64,000 nucleotides of DNA, taken from NCBI GenBank assembly GCA_017656185.1, contig JACDOK010000006.1:1-64000 (forward strand), in the 5' to 3' direction. Source of the stretch: Peptococcaceae bacterium. GTDB lineage: Bacteria > Bacillota > Desulfotomaculia > Desulfotomaculales > JACDOK01. The notes under the pieces are model-generated. The model searched no databases. It was not told where the DNA came from and saw only the letters and a list, made by a program, of their open reading frames with translations. The translations under genes were made by a program, and so were the position numbers. This document shows positions 1 through 7,399 of the stretch, in pieces. Within the stretch, counting starts at the first letter, position 1, and each line of letters starts with the position of its first letter.

Positions 1-1
1 G

Positions 2-67
2 GGTATGGTTGAACGCTACCATCAAAGCCTGAAGTATGAAGAAATCTGGCTAAATAGGGAATATTCT
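2..67 (+). pseudogene. Transposase C-terminal scrap (integrase-core type), cut by window edge
   Basis: The first codons read GMVERYHQSLKYEEIWLNREY, which resembles the end of the rve integrase core of IS3/IS481-like transposases (the 'ERxxxSLKxE' block containing the last acidic residue). The similarity stops after about 22 codons and the frame then runs into a terminator hairpin. Whether the upstream part is intact cannot be seen. It is either the last part of a real transposase outside the window whose end has been replaced, or a remnant. The match is from memory of the motif only. Confidence 0.55.
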
Positions 68-82
68 ACCTCAATCTTACTT

Positions 83-112
83 AAACCCCAGGCTCAATTA
101 AGCCTGGGGTTT
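83..112. terminator. Perfect 12-bp stem hairpin, probable bidirectional terminator
   Basis: AAACCCCAGGCT and AGCCTGGGGTTT form a perfect 12-bp inverted repeat around a 6-nt loop. It lies between the transposase scrap on the plus strand and the end of the XRE regulator on the minus strand, so it could serve both. The T tails are short. Confidence 0.7.
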
Positions 113-142
113 GTCTATAATCTGCAGCTATCGATAATCGCC

Positions 143-481
143 TTACGACCTGTGATGCCGAATATGAGTGTTATAAGCCTGCGCAACACTATATAAATAC
201 TCCACCTCGTTTTGATCGAACTGGGTAATAAGAATGTCCAACTCCTCGCGTGCCCTTGACTGCTGCGTATGACGCAGCAGTAACGTAGCCGGACTTACAC
301 TCATGGCATCGGCCAGTTTTTCGATCGTCTTTAAGGAAGGAACCTTGAGGCCGCGCTCCAGCGAGCCGATATACGAAGTGCTTACCCCCGCCCTTTTGGC
401 TAGCTCCTGCTGAGTCAGCCCCAGGCCCACCCTCAGCCGGCTAATGTTCTGCCGTATTACGTCTTGCAGCAAACTACCCAT
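143..481 (-). CDS. XRE-family helix-turn-helix transcriptional regulator
   Basis: A small cytoplasmic DNA-binding protein of about 112 residues. Residues roughly 10-65 form a Cro/C1-type HTH: 'LGLTQQELAKRAGVSTSYIGSLERG' fits the family pattern closely, with the recognition helix around STSYIGSLE, followed by 'PSLKTIEKLADAMSV'. The C-terminal 45 residues are helical with no recognised ligand domain, so it is probably a stand-alone SinR-like repressor. The ATG at 481 is preferred because the track start at 493 has its purine-rich stretch directly abutting the codon, although the spacing at 481 is also short. It is transcribed alone, away from the 400-bp intergenic region that holds a small ATACC/GGTAT palindrome, a possible operator. 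Target genes are unknown. Confidence 0.85.
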   Translation of the reverse strand: MGSLLQDVIRQNISRLRVGLGLTQQELAKRAGVSTSYIGSLERGLKVPSLKTIEKLADAMSVSPATLLLRHTQQSRAREELDILITQFDQNEVEYLYSVAQAYNTHIRHHRS

Positions 482-879
482 CGGACCTCTCATCCTTTCA
501 ACCTGGTCTCTCTGTCAATTACGCTTTGTTTGTCCAAAAATCTACAAAAAACGCCCTTATGGTATTGCTTTCTACATACCCCAGGTATTACAATAAAAAG
601 AAAATATCTGCGGTGGTCCACGAGTGGCTGTTCTTAACGCGTTTGTGGTTCCGGCAGCCGGTCTAGCCAGTCGGACTGTCAAAAACACATCCTTACCGCA
701 GGACATTATTTCTTTTACTATATACCATTTACTACCAGCTTGCTACCATAAAGTATGCCACGGTAAGAGATCCTTAACACAGGGTCAACCATACTCTTTC
801 ACCGGTGGCCGAGGTATAACCCTGAATGGTCCAGGAGTTTCCCGGTTCAAGTTTTATATCTGAAAGGAATCTTTTCACG
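482..879. other. Intergenic region between divergent genes; small palindrome only
   Basis: About 400 bp between the XRE regulator (minus) and the Spo0E-like gene (plus). It is AT-rich near 520-610. ATACC-cca-GGTAT at 576-588 is a short palindrome that could be an operator for the adjacent regulator. The track ORF 624-863 has no SD and no recognisable similarity. No RNA gene was seen. Confidence 0.5.
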
Positions 880-1074
880 ATGAACTGGAAACAAAAAGAT
901 TGGGACCGACTGGAACACTTGAAACACTTGCTTGTCAAAACAGTGGAAAAACATAACTACAACTTTCGGCATGCGGAGGTACTCCACTTAAGCCGGCAGA
1001 TCGATCACCTGGTTAACAAAATGCAGCATAACAGTCTTTACCGCCAAACAGAGAGGAGTGCTAATAAGAGTTAG
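880..1074 (+). CDS. Spo0E-like aspartyl-phosphate phosphatase
   Basis: A 64-residue protein of the Spo0E family, whose members dephosphorylate Spo0A~P and so delay entry into sporulation. It shows the two-helix pattern of the family: helix 1 'LEHLKHLLVKTVEKHN', then the signature region 'EVLHLSRQIDHLVNKM', which corresponds to the conserved SQELD motif with R-Q-I-D in place of Q-E-L-D. The ATG at 880 has a GAAAGGA SD at a reasonable distance; the track start at 826 lacks one. The conserved aspartate of the motif is present. It is a single gene directly upstream of the c-di-GMP riboswitch. The partner protein is inferred from the family, not shown here. Confidence 0.8.
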   Translation: MNWKQKDWDRLEHLKHLLVKTVEKHNYNFRHAEVLHLSRQIDHLVNKMQHNSLYRQTERSANKS

Positions 1075-1125
1075 CATTTTACGGTTAACCTTGTACCATT
1101 CAGGGATCATTCAGCAATAACGGTG

Positions 1126-1220
1126 TTTTTCCCAGAGGGCAAACCCGGCGAAAGCCGGGGACGCAAAGCCATTGGGTCTAAAGCCGCTCATTGTGGCTAT
1201 GACTGCCAGGCTGCACGGGA
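1126..1220 (+). promoter_or_regulatory. Cyclic di-GMP-I (GEMM-I) riboswitch aptamer
   Basis: The sequence carries the conserved blocks of the GEMM-I aptamer in order: GGGCAAACC, a GAAA-capped P2 hairpin (CCGGcgaaagCCGG), GGACGCAAAGCC, a GGGTCTAA block, a variable P3 arm, and ATGACTGCCAGGCTGC. A short P1 can form between TTTTCCC near 1127-1133 and GGGA at 1217-1220. A terminator hairpin follows immediately. The downstream gene encodes an HD-GYP protein, the domain class that hydrolyses c-di-GMP, which makes a feedback circuit likely. Whether the ligand turns expression on or off cannot be decided: the P1 3' strand only just touches the terminator 5' arm. Confidence 0.9.
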
Positions 1221-1222
1221 AT

Positions 1223-1249
1223 AAAGAGCCTTCCGGGCTCTTTATTTTT
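1223..1249 (+). terminator. Riboswitch expression-platform terminator
   Basis: AAAGAGCC-ttccg-GGCTCTTT followed by ATTTTT sits 3 nt after the aptamer and about 70 nt before the HD-GYP start codon. This is the usual position of a transcription-termination platform. Confidence 0.85.
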
Positions 1250-1318
1250 GCCGTTAACGTTCCTAAATTCACAAACAAAGGGGGGGCACCAACGTCATCT
1301 TTTGATGACACTCAACCA

Positions 1319-1900
1319 ATGTTAGCAGCTACTATAACGGAAGAACCGTTACACGTCCGAATGGCGCTGGAGATTATAAAAGCGTATGACGAGGCACTAT
1401 TTAGACACTCGGTAAGGGTTGCCTACTACACGTGCCGCATCCTGGAGGCTACGGGTGCTGCTCCCGAACAAATTAGGGTGGCGCAGATCAGCAGCCTGCT
1501 GCACGATTTAGGCAAAATAACGGTACCGCGTGGAGTACTTCATAAACCGGCAGCACTTTCAGAGCACGAATTCACCTACATCAAACTGCACCCGGTGACG
1601 GGGGCGCGAATACTGCAAAAGCTGGAAGGCTTTGCAGAAATATGGCCCTATGTAAAACATCACCACGAGCGCTGGGACGGCAAAGGTTACCCTGCGGGAT
1701 TAGCAGGCGAAAACATTCCGTTTGTCGCCCGGGTCATCTGCATTGCCGACGCCTTTGAAGCAATGACGGCCGGACGTCCTTACAAAAAAAGCATGACCCC
1801 TGCACAAGCTTTGGATGAACTGACAGCCAATGCCGGTTCTCAATTTGATCCTGATCTGGTACGGGTATTTCTCCACGCAGTCAGTACCCAGTTGGATTAG
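1319..1900 (+). CDS. HD-GYP domain protein (probable c-di-GMP phosphodiesterase)
   Basis: A protein of about 193 residues that is essentially a single HD-GYP domain without a receiver or sensor domain. Visible signature residues are 'RHSVRVA', the HD pair in 'LLHDLGK', 'HPVTGARIL', 'HHERWDGKGYP' with the GYP motif intact, and 'ADAFEAMT'. These are the metal ligands and fingerprint of the family that opens c-di-GMP to pGpG/GMP. The track ORF starts inside the riboswitch, so that start is rejected. ATG 1319 is the first in-frame start after the terminator, but its SD is weak, so the start is uncertain. Expression is expected to be under the upstream c-di-GMP riboswitch. The substrate is inferred from domain and riboswitch. 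Confidence 0.85.
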   Translation: MLAATITEEPLHVRMALEIIKAYDEALFRHSVRVAYYTCRILEATGAAPEQIRVAQISSLLHDLGKITVPRGVLHKPAALSEHEFTYIKLHPVTGARILQKLEGFAEIWPYVKHHHERWDGKGYPAGLAGENIPFVARVICIADAFEAMTAGRPYKKSMTPAQALDELTANAGSQFDPDLVRVFLHAVSTQLD

Positions 1901-2017
1901 GTTAAATTAACAGAATATTCCCCCGCTTTTGCTGGTATCTGGAAGGTATATGCCGTAACTTGTAGTATTATGCAAGTAAGAAATAACCTGCCAGGTCCGG
2001 CGGAGGGAGTGGGAAAC

Positions 2018-3667
2018 TTGCGTTCAAAAGGCTTGTCTATGAAATTCAAACTCGGTATTGCTTTCGTGCTTGGGATGGTACTGTTATTGGGTGTCATAAT
2101 GTACGGGGTTTATCACCAAATAACCAAAGAAGCCGAGCAGGCCGCAATCGAAAAAGCCAAATCCGACCTTGCCCTCGGCTACGAAATCTTAGACAAGGAA
2201 TACCCGGGGCCGTGGCGCCGTGAAGGAGACAAGCTCTATAAGGGCGATACCCTGATGAACGGCAACTACTATATTGTCGATAAAATCAGTAAACTGACCG
2301 GCGGCGATACCGTTACAATCTTTTGCGGGGATACCCGGGTGGCTACTAACGTGCAAAAAGACGGCCAAAGAGCGGTAGGAACCGTAGTATCCGATATCGT
2401 GGCCGAAACCGTACTGGAGAAAGGTCAGGATTTCTACGGAGAAGCCAATGTCGTGGGGCACTGGTACCAAACAGCTTATACCCCCATCAAGGACCCTTCC
2501 GGGGAAATCATAGGTATTTGGTATGTGGGAGCCTGTAAGAGCTTCATTGACCAGATGATTTCCGACACCTTTAATACCGTCGTTTTAATTACGATCATTG
2601 GTTTATTCCTCATTAGTATTGCTTTGTGGTGGTATTTCAACCAACAGTTGATAACCCCCCTAAACCAGCTCATAACTTCGGTCGGTAAGGTTGCGGACGG
2701 GGATTTAACCCAGCGGGTCCAGATCAGCTCGAAAGGTGAAAAAGGTGAAATAGGCATCTTAGTAAACGCGTTTAATAAAATGATAGATAATTTCAGACAC
2801 ATTGCCGTTGACCTCAAGAACAAGTCCGCCAGCCTGGCGGCATCCGCCCAACAGCTTTCCGCTAATGCCGAGGAAACTTCTGCCGGCGCTAATGAAACAG
2901 CTTCTAATATTGCCGAGGTTTCAGCAACCATTGAAAAGGTAAGCAATAACGCCCAGCAGATCGCCGCCAATGCCGACCAGGCCTCTCAAAACGCGCAGCA
3001 GGGCCGCGACGGCATTAAGAATGTCCAGCGGCAGGTCGCCAAAATCAACCAGAAAGCCGCCGATGCATCGCGTGACATCAAGGAATTGAAGAATACCATT
3101 GACAAAATCGGTGAGATCGTGAATTTGATTACCAATATTGCCGATCAGACCAACCTGCTGGCCTTGAATGCCGCCATTGAAGCGGCCCGTGCCGGTGAGC
3201 AGGGCCGCGGTTTCGCCGTGGTAGCCGAAGAAATACGTAAGCTTGCCGAGCAGTCCGCCAATGCAGCTAATGAAATTTACAACCTCATTAACAATGTACA
3301 GCAGGATGCCGACAAGGCCGTAGCAAGTATGAAATTAGGAATGGAAGAAGCGAAAAAAGGCGTCCTGGTCGGCAAAGAAGCAGGTGAAGCCGTCAACGCA
3401 ATTATCAACAACCTGCAGGCCCTTACGAAGCAGATCAAAGAGATCGCCCGCAGCACCAATGAGATTTCTTCGGCGGTGCAAAGCGTGGCCAGCACAACAG
3501 AGCAATCTACGGCAGCCCTGGAGGAAATCGCTTCTTCCACCGAATCACTGACCCAAATAGCCGGCGAGTTACAGCATATGGCGGCACAGTTTAAGGTTAA
3601 GGAACAGGAGAAACCAAATGAACAGGAAGAACCAAATAAAGAAGGTATGGTAGAAAAGAAAAAGTAG
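2018..3667 (+). CDS. Methyl-accepting chemotaxis protein with single Cache sensor
   Basis: A chemoreceptor of about 549 residues. A first membrane segment (KLGIAFVLGMVLLLGVIM) is followed by an extracytoplasmic region of roughly 150 residues that fits a single Cache sensor (DKISKLTGGDTVTIF, then YTPIKDPSGEIIGIWYVG), a second membrane segment (TVVLITIIGLFLISIALWW), a HAMP domain and a long coiled-coil signalling domain. The CheA/CheW-contacting hairpin tip is clear: 'NIADQTNLLALNAAIEAARAGE'. The TTG at 2018 is chosen because GGAGGGAG lies 10 nt upstream; ATG 1970 has no SD. The tail is charged and lacks a CheR tether pentapeptide. It sits 117 bp after the HD-GYP gene and may share the riboswitch transcript. 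The ligand is unknown; single Cache domains often bind small carboxylates. Confidence 0.93.
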   Translation: MRSKGLSMKFKLGIAFVLGMVLLLGVIMYGVYHQITKEAEQAAIEKAKSDLALGYEILDKEYPGPWRREGDKLYKGDTLMNGNYYIVDKISKLTGGDTVTIFCGDTRVATNVQKDGQRAVGTVVSDIVAETVLEKGQDFYGEANVVGHWYQTAYTPIKDPSGEIIGIWYVGACKSFIDQMISDTFNTVVLITIIGLFLISIALWWYFNQQLITPLNQLITSVGKVADGDLTQRVQISSKGEKGEIGILVNAFNKMIDNFRHIAVDLKNKSASLAASAQQLSANAEETSAGANETASNIAEVSATIEKVSNNAQQIAANADQASQNAQQGRDGIKNVQRQVAKINQKAADASRDIKELKNTIDKIGEIVNLITNIADQTNLLALNAAIEAARAGEQGRGFAVVAEEIRKLAEQSANAANEIYNLINNVQQDADKAVASMKLGMEEAKKGVLVGKEAGEAVNAIINNLQALTKQIKEIARSTNEISSAVQSVASTTEQSTAALEEIASSTESLTQIAGELQHMAAQFKVKEQEKPNEQEEPNKEGMVEKKK

Positions 3668-3680
3668 GACGCAGAAGAAT

Positions 3681-3712
3681 AGGACCCAGGATAAAACCTG
3701 GGTCCTTAATTT
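3681..3712 (+). terminator. Rho-independent terminator after the chemoreceptor
   Basis: AGGACCCAGG-ataaaa-CCTGGGTCCT is a perfect 10-bp stem followed by TAATTT, 13 nt after the MCP stop codon. Confidence 0.85.
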
Positions 3713-3741
3713 GGATGGAGGCGGATCATCTGGATAATCTT

Positions 3742-4203
3742 TCACCTAATAACTTTAGATAAGCGGGAATAACGTGGGCGGTAAACCAGTTTTAGCATTA
3801 GCGCCAACCCCACCAAAACGGCAGCGAAACCTGTAAAGACTGCCATATTGGCGATGTTCGTGGCTATATCCAAGCCGGGAATAACGATGTAATATATTAT
3901 GCACTTTGATAATAACCAGCTGAGAACGTTGCTGCCGGTACCCGCAACCACAAGCCATATACCTACGGTGGTTAAACTGTTGAAATGGTTATTCCTATAA
4001 ATAATTATTAGTGCCAGTACCAGACACAGCCACACCGCAAAGAGCAGCGACGAAGGCAGGTCATAATATAGAACGCTGTGCTTTACCGGAGCAGGAACTG
4101 AAACAGTACCAGATCCGCCGCCGGTAGAGGCTTTCAAATACCAATACCATTTGAACCCCTGGTCAACAATCAAAATTATAAGGGCCAATAAAGCCTTACG
4201 CAT
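3742..4203 (-). CDS. LspA (signal peptidase II)-like membrane protein lacking both catalytic aspartates
   Basis: A 153-residue integral membrane protein with about four membrane segments, the length and layout of lipoprotein signal peptidase. The N-terminal 'LIVDQGFKWYW' matches the family's 'xLDQxxKxxV' box. The block that normally reads GNxxDR appears as 'GTGSNVLSW' (D to S95, R to W96), and the block that normally reads FNxAD appears as 'TNIAN' (D to N119). Both catalytic Asp residues of the aspartyl dyad are therefore absent. A strong SD (GGAAGGAGGG) supports the ATG at 4203, and the frame is intact, so this looks like a maintained non-peptidase paralogue rather than decay. The true lspA is presumably elsewhere. 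The function is unknown. Confidence 0.65.
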   Translation of the reverse strand: MRKALLALIILIVDQGFKWYWYLKASTGGGSGTVSVPAPVKHSVLYYDLPSSLLFAVWLCLVLALIIIYRNNHFNSLTTVGIWLVVAGTGSNVLSWLLSKCIIYYIVIPGLDIATNIANMAVFTGFAAVLVGLALMLKLVYRPRYSRLSKVIR

Positions 4204-4455
4204 TCAACTCCCTCCTTCCTAACCGGAACTAATCTCAAGACGGCACCCTATGCTAAGTTTTTTTCAGTCTTTTTCGGTGCATAAATCAAAAAAAGACTCC
4301 CGGCCTCCCTATTACTCCGTACGGTTACACTCTCAGCTTTTGTCTTATATTGTCGCATTTTACTAAAAAAACTCGTCCTGTAAAGTAGGCTTCGGTCCCA
4401 AATATATAGGACCCCAGTCCCATGTTTAAAGAAGCGAAACTGCTGTAAAAACCGG

Positions 4456-5592
4456 TTACCGGCGGCGGATACGGTGCACGGCGGCCGCTTTATGCAGCCG
4501 GTCGCATAAGCGTTCCGTAATCTTTTGCAGGTCACCGGCAGCGCGGGCGCGGGGCGAAGCAGCCAACAAAGGCTTTCCGGCCTGTAAACTTTTTTCTTCC
4601 GCCTCGTCTTCATAAATATGTCCGAGGTAGCTTACTTTAACATTCAAGAAGCGGCGCGAGGCTTGTATAAAGCGCTGCGCAGTGTCTCGGGCCGCGGCTT
4701 CGGACTTGGTTCTGTTAATTACAAGACCTACCTCCGGTATCCAGAATTGAACGGTTAGGGATTTTAACAACCCGTAGGCATCCAGGATGGCAGGCGGGGT
4801 ATCGTTGGTGACCAGCACGATAAAGTCGGCCGCCAAAAGAAAGTTGGTCGTAGCAGGGGTAAGACCCGCTCCTGTATCAATTATGATTTTATCAAAACGT
4901 TGTTCCAGTTCCCCCAGGCCGGTTACCAGGCGGCCATACTGCCAGGGCGACAAATTGACATTACGCCCGCCCGCCGCGATCCCGGGAAACAATACGATCC
5001 CACGGTTATACTGCACTCCGATATCAGACAATTCCTTGCCGCCATCCAAAACGCTGCCGAGATCAAAAGAAGGTCGCAGGCCTAAAACCAGAGCCAGGTT
5101 GGCCGTACCCAAGTCGCCGTCCAAAAGCCCTACCTTCAGATTCTGCTGATGCAGGGCCAGGGCCAGGTTACAGGCGAAAAAAGTCTTCCCCGTGCCGCCC
5201 TTACCACTGGTAACGGCAATAATTTTATACGGTCGTTCAGTAAGAGCGTGCGTTAAGGGAATATCTTGCTGTAAAGCTACTACCAGCCTCGGAATCGGCT
5301 TTAGCCGCCGTTCCCGAATTTGCCCTGCAAACCACGCGGAGCCCTCGCGTTTTCCGGAAGCATCATCCTCTAACATTACCCGTACAGCGGTACCAGCCGG
5401 CAGCCAGGCGGAACGTCCTTCTGTCACCGGAACAGTAATAATCAGGGTTTCTTTCTGCAGGCCCAAAATACGACTGCGAAAAGTCCCGCGCTGGGGAACT
5501 TCAACGGTGATCATCTTATTAGCCAGCCAACCGGGATGAGCCACCGCAAACACCTGCCAGTTATCTGCATCTTCACAGGTAAATTTCGACAA
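4456..5592 (-). CDS. PilZN/YcgR-N-like domain fused to MinD/FlhG-type ATPase
   Basis: A 378-residue protein in two parts. Residues about 120-360 are a deviant Walker ATPase of the ParA/MinD/FlhG group: 'SGKGGTGKT' (P-loop with signature Lys), 'GLLDGDLGTANLALVLG' and 'IIIDTGAGL' (Walker B). The first roughly 110 residues form a beta-rich module with the pattern of the N-terminal domain of YcgR-type flagellar brakes ('MITVEVPQRGTFRSRIL... GTAVRVML... FAGQI'), ending where a PilZ domain would normally begin. The PilZ RxxxR/DxSxxG motif itself is not seen. The start is TTG 5592 with a modest SD. FlhG-type proteins control flagellar number, so a motility or polarity role is a reasonable inference. 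It is not in a flagellar operon here. Confidence 0.75.
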   Translation of the reverse strand: MSKFTCEDADNWQVFAVAHPGWLANKMITVEVPQRGTFRSRILGLQKETLIITVPVTEGRSAWLPAGTAVRVMLEDDASGKREGSAWFAGQIRERRLKPIPRLVVALQQDIPLTHALTERPYKIIAVTSGKGGTGKTFFACNLALALHQQNLKVGLLDGDLGTANLALVLGLRPSFDLGSVLDGGKELSDIGVQYNRGIVLFPGIAAGGRNVNLSPWQYGRLVTGLGELEQRFDKIIIDTGAGLTPATTNFLLAADFIVLVTNDTPPAILDAYGLLKSLTVQFWIPEVGLVINRTKSEAAARDTAQRFIQASRRFLNVKVSYLGHIYEDEAEEKSLQAGKPLLAASPRARAAGDLQKITERLCDRLHKAAAVHRIRRR

Positions 5593-5822
5593 TAGCCTGC
5601 ATTATCCTGCTTTTTGCGATCCTGGTCTATTACTCGCCACAATATGACCCAATGTGCCGTACAGGCTAAAAACTGATAAAGAATAATTTTCCGCTTGTTG
5701 CGCTTTTATTCTCATTCTAAATGCACTTATCTTCTGACTGACGATCTTCGCGAGACATACAATTAAGTTCTTTGCTAACATAAACCAAGCAGCCTTATTG
5801 TTGATTCTGAGGAGGTAACTCT

Positions 5823-6068
5823 GTGATCGGCACGCGTATCGTACAAAAACCCGGTTTGCAAAGCCGCTCTATTTTGGCCATTAGCCCCCGGCTTAGAAAG
5901 GGGTTCATTTATTATTCCCGAACACGGGAGGTAGATTTTACCCGCAGTTTTACCGACCAAGACCGGTGTTTTTTTTGCGGCGCCAATAATGACACTGTTT
6001 CCTTCAAAGGTAAAATGGTCTGCCTGGACTGTATCTACTCGTTATACCGGGACTCCCTTACCAAGTAG
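5823..6068 (+). CDS. Small protein with C4-type zinc-finger motif
   Basis: An 81-residue protein starting at GTG 5823 with a textbook GAGGAGGT SD 6-8 nt upstream. The C-terminal half contains 'CFFCGANND' and 'MVCLDCIYSLY', two CxxC pairs 16 residues apart, the spacing of a treble-clef or zinc-ribbon finger such as that of ClpX N-terminal domains. The basic N-terminal half shows no known domain. It precedes the FBPase gene by about 220 bp and is transcribed in the same direction. The function is not recognised; a zinc-binding adaptor or regulator is possible. Confidence 0.65.
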   Translation: MIGTRIVQKPGLQSRSILAISPRLRKGFIYYSRTREVDFTRSFTDQDRCFFCGANNDTVSFKGKMVCLDCIYSLYRDSLTK

Positions 6069-6110
6069 GTTTATAAAATTAGGATAATACTTTAAAGGAG
6101 GAAAAACCCA

Positions 6111-6170
6111 TTGCCTACCGAAGAAATATTCTCGGAGGGGTGCAGCGTTTGGGGATCGATGTATACTTAA
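6111..6170 (+). CDS. Possible 19-residue leader ORF with strong SD
   Basis: AAAGGAGG lies 9 nt before a TTG that opens a 19-codon frame (MPTEEIFSEGCSVWGSMYT) ending in TAA, between the zinc-finger gene and fbp. It is too short for the ORF track. It could be a leader peptide, a relic of a truncated gene, or chance; the SD is the only support. Confidence 0.3.
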   Translation: MPTEEIFSEGCSVWGSMYT

Positions 6171-6291
6171 TTATGTGTTAAATAAAGTGTACATTACGGC
6201 AAAAAAGCAGGCAAAATTAATGAGGCATTATGGAGGATATAGGGGCGTAATATAGAAATAGTATAACACAAATTTTGGGGGAGGAGTTTGA

Positions 6292-7398
6292 ATGGGCAAA
6301 AAAGTTACGGTGTCTGTCATTAAGGCCGATGTCGGTGGATTTGTAGGCCATTCCGGCGTGCATCCCGAGTTACTGGAAAAGGCCAAGGGTATTTTGGCGG
6401 GCAGCCCGCTCCTGATAGACTTTCACGTTACCCACGTAGGCGATGATATTAATTTAATCCTTTCTCACGAACTGGGCCGCAACAACGGGGAAATTCACCA
6501 GTTGGCATGGGATACTTTCACCGCGTGTACGGAAGTCGCCAAGAAACTAAAACTATACGGCGCGGGACAGGACCTTTTGGGTGACGCTTTTTCCGGTAAC
6601 ATCAAGGGTTTGGGGCCCGGTGTAGCTGAAATGGAAGTAGAAGAGCGTAAAAGCGAAGCTATCCTGGTCTTCATGGCTGATAAAACCGAACCCGGCGCCT
6701 GGAATTTGCCTCTTTATAAAATGTTTGCCGATCCCTTTAATACCATCGGCCTTGTTATTGATCCCAATATGCACTGTGGTTTTGATTTTGAAGTTCGTGA
6801 TCTTATTGAAAACAAGAAGATTATGTTCTCGGCACCTGAAGATATTTACGATATGCTCGTGTTCATCGGTGCGCCAGGCCGGTATGCCATTAAACGTGTT
6901 TTCCACCGCGGAACGAAACAAATTGCTGCGTCTTCCAGCACGCAGCGCCTGAATCTTATGGCTGGCCGTTACGTAGGTAAAGACGACCCCGTTTGTATCG
7001 TCCGCTGCCAGAGCGGCTATCCCGCCGTTGGCGAAGCACTGGAAGCTTTCGCCCACCCGCACCTGGTTGCCGGTTGGATGCGTGGTTCACATCACGGCCC
7101 CCTGATGCCGGTCGGTGTGGAACAGTCCACCCCGACCCGCTTCGACGGCCCGCCGCGGGTAATCTGTCTCGGATTCCAGTTGGCTGAGGGCAGGCTGGTC
7201 GGGCCCCAGGATATGTTCGCCGATCCGGCCTTCGACAATGCCCGGCAGAAGGCCCTGGACATCGCCGACTATATGCGGTCCCTCGGTCCCTTCGAGCCGC
7301 ACCGGCTGCCCTTGGACGAAATGGAATATACCACCATGCCCCAGGTAATGAAGAAATTAAAGGACCGGTTTATTGATCTGAGGGGAAAGAAGAAATAA
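6292..7398 (+). CDS. fbp: Class V fructose-1,6-bisphosphate aldolase/phosphatase
   Basis: A 368-residue soluble enzyme of the archaeal-type FBPase family (FBPA/P) found in archaea and some mainly thermophilic Firmicutes. One active site condenses glyceraldehyde-3-phosphate with dihydroxyacetone phosphate and then removes the C1 phosphate to give fructose-6-phosphate, so it drives gluconeogenesis in one direction. The N-terminus 'VIKADVGGFVGHSGVHP' with its Mg-binding Asp/His residues, 'DAFSGNIKGLGPGVAEME' and 'FDGPPRVICLGFQLAEG' are characteristic, and the length is full. GGGGGAGGAG precedes the ATG. It is monocistronic, ending at the palindromic repeat field. Its presence suits an autotrophic or acetate/lactate-using sulfate reducer building sugars from C2/C3 units. 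Confidence 0.95.
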   Translation: MGKKVTVSVIKADVGGFVGHSGVHPELLEKAKGILAGSPLLIDFHVTHVGDDINLILSHELGRNNGEIHQLAWDTFTACTEVAKKLKLYGAGQDLLGDAFSGNIKGLGPGVAEMEVEERKSEAILVFMADKTEPGAWNLPLYKMFADPFNTIGLVIDPNMHCGFDFEVRDLIENKKIMFSAPEDIYDMLVFIGAPGRYAIKRVFHRGTKQIAASSSTQRLNLMAGRYVGKDDPVCIVRCQSGYPAVGEALEAFAHPHLVAGWMRGSHHGPLMPVGVEQSTPTRFDGPPRVICLGFQLAEGRLVGPQDMFADPAFDNARQKALDIADYMRSLGPFEPHRLPLDEMEYTTMPQVMKKLKDRFIDLRGKKK

Positions 7399-7399
7399 A

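Noticed and set aside
624-863. ORF 79 aa plus strand
   Set aside because: No SD, no recognisable motif, and it overlaps the leader of the Spo0E-like gene.
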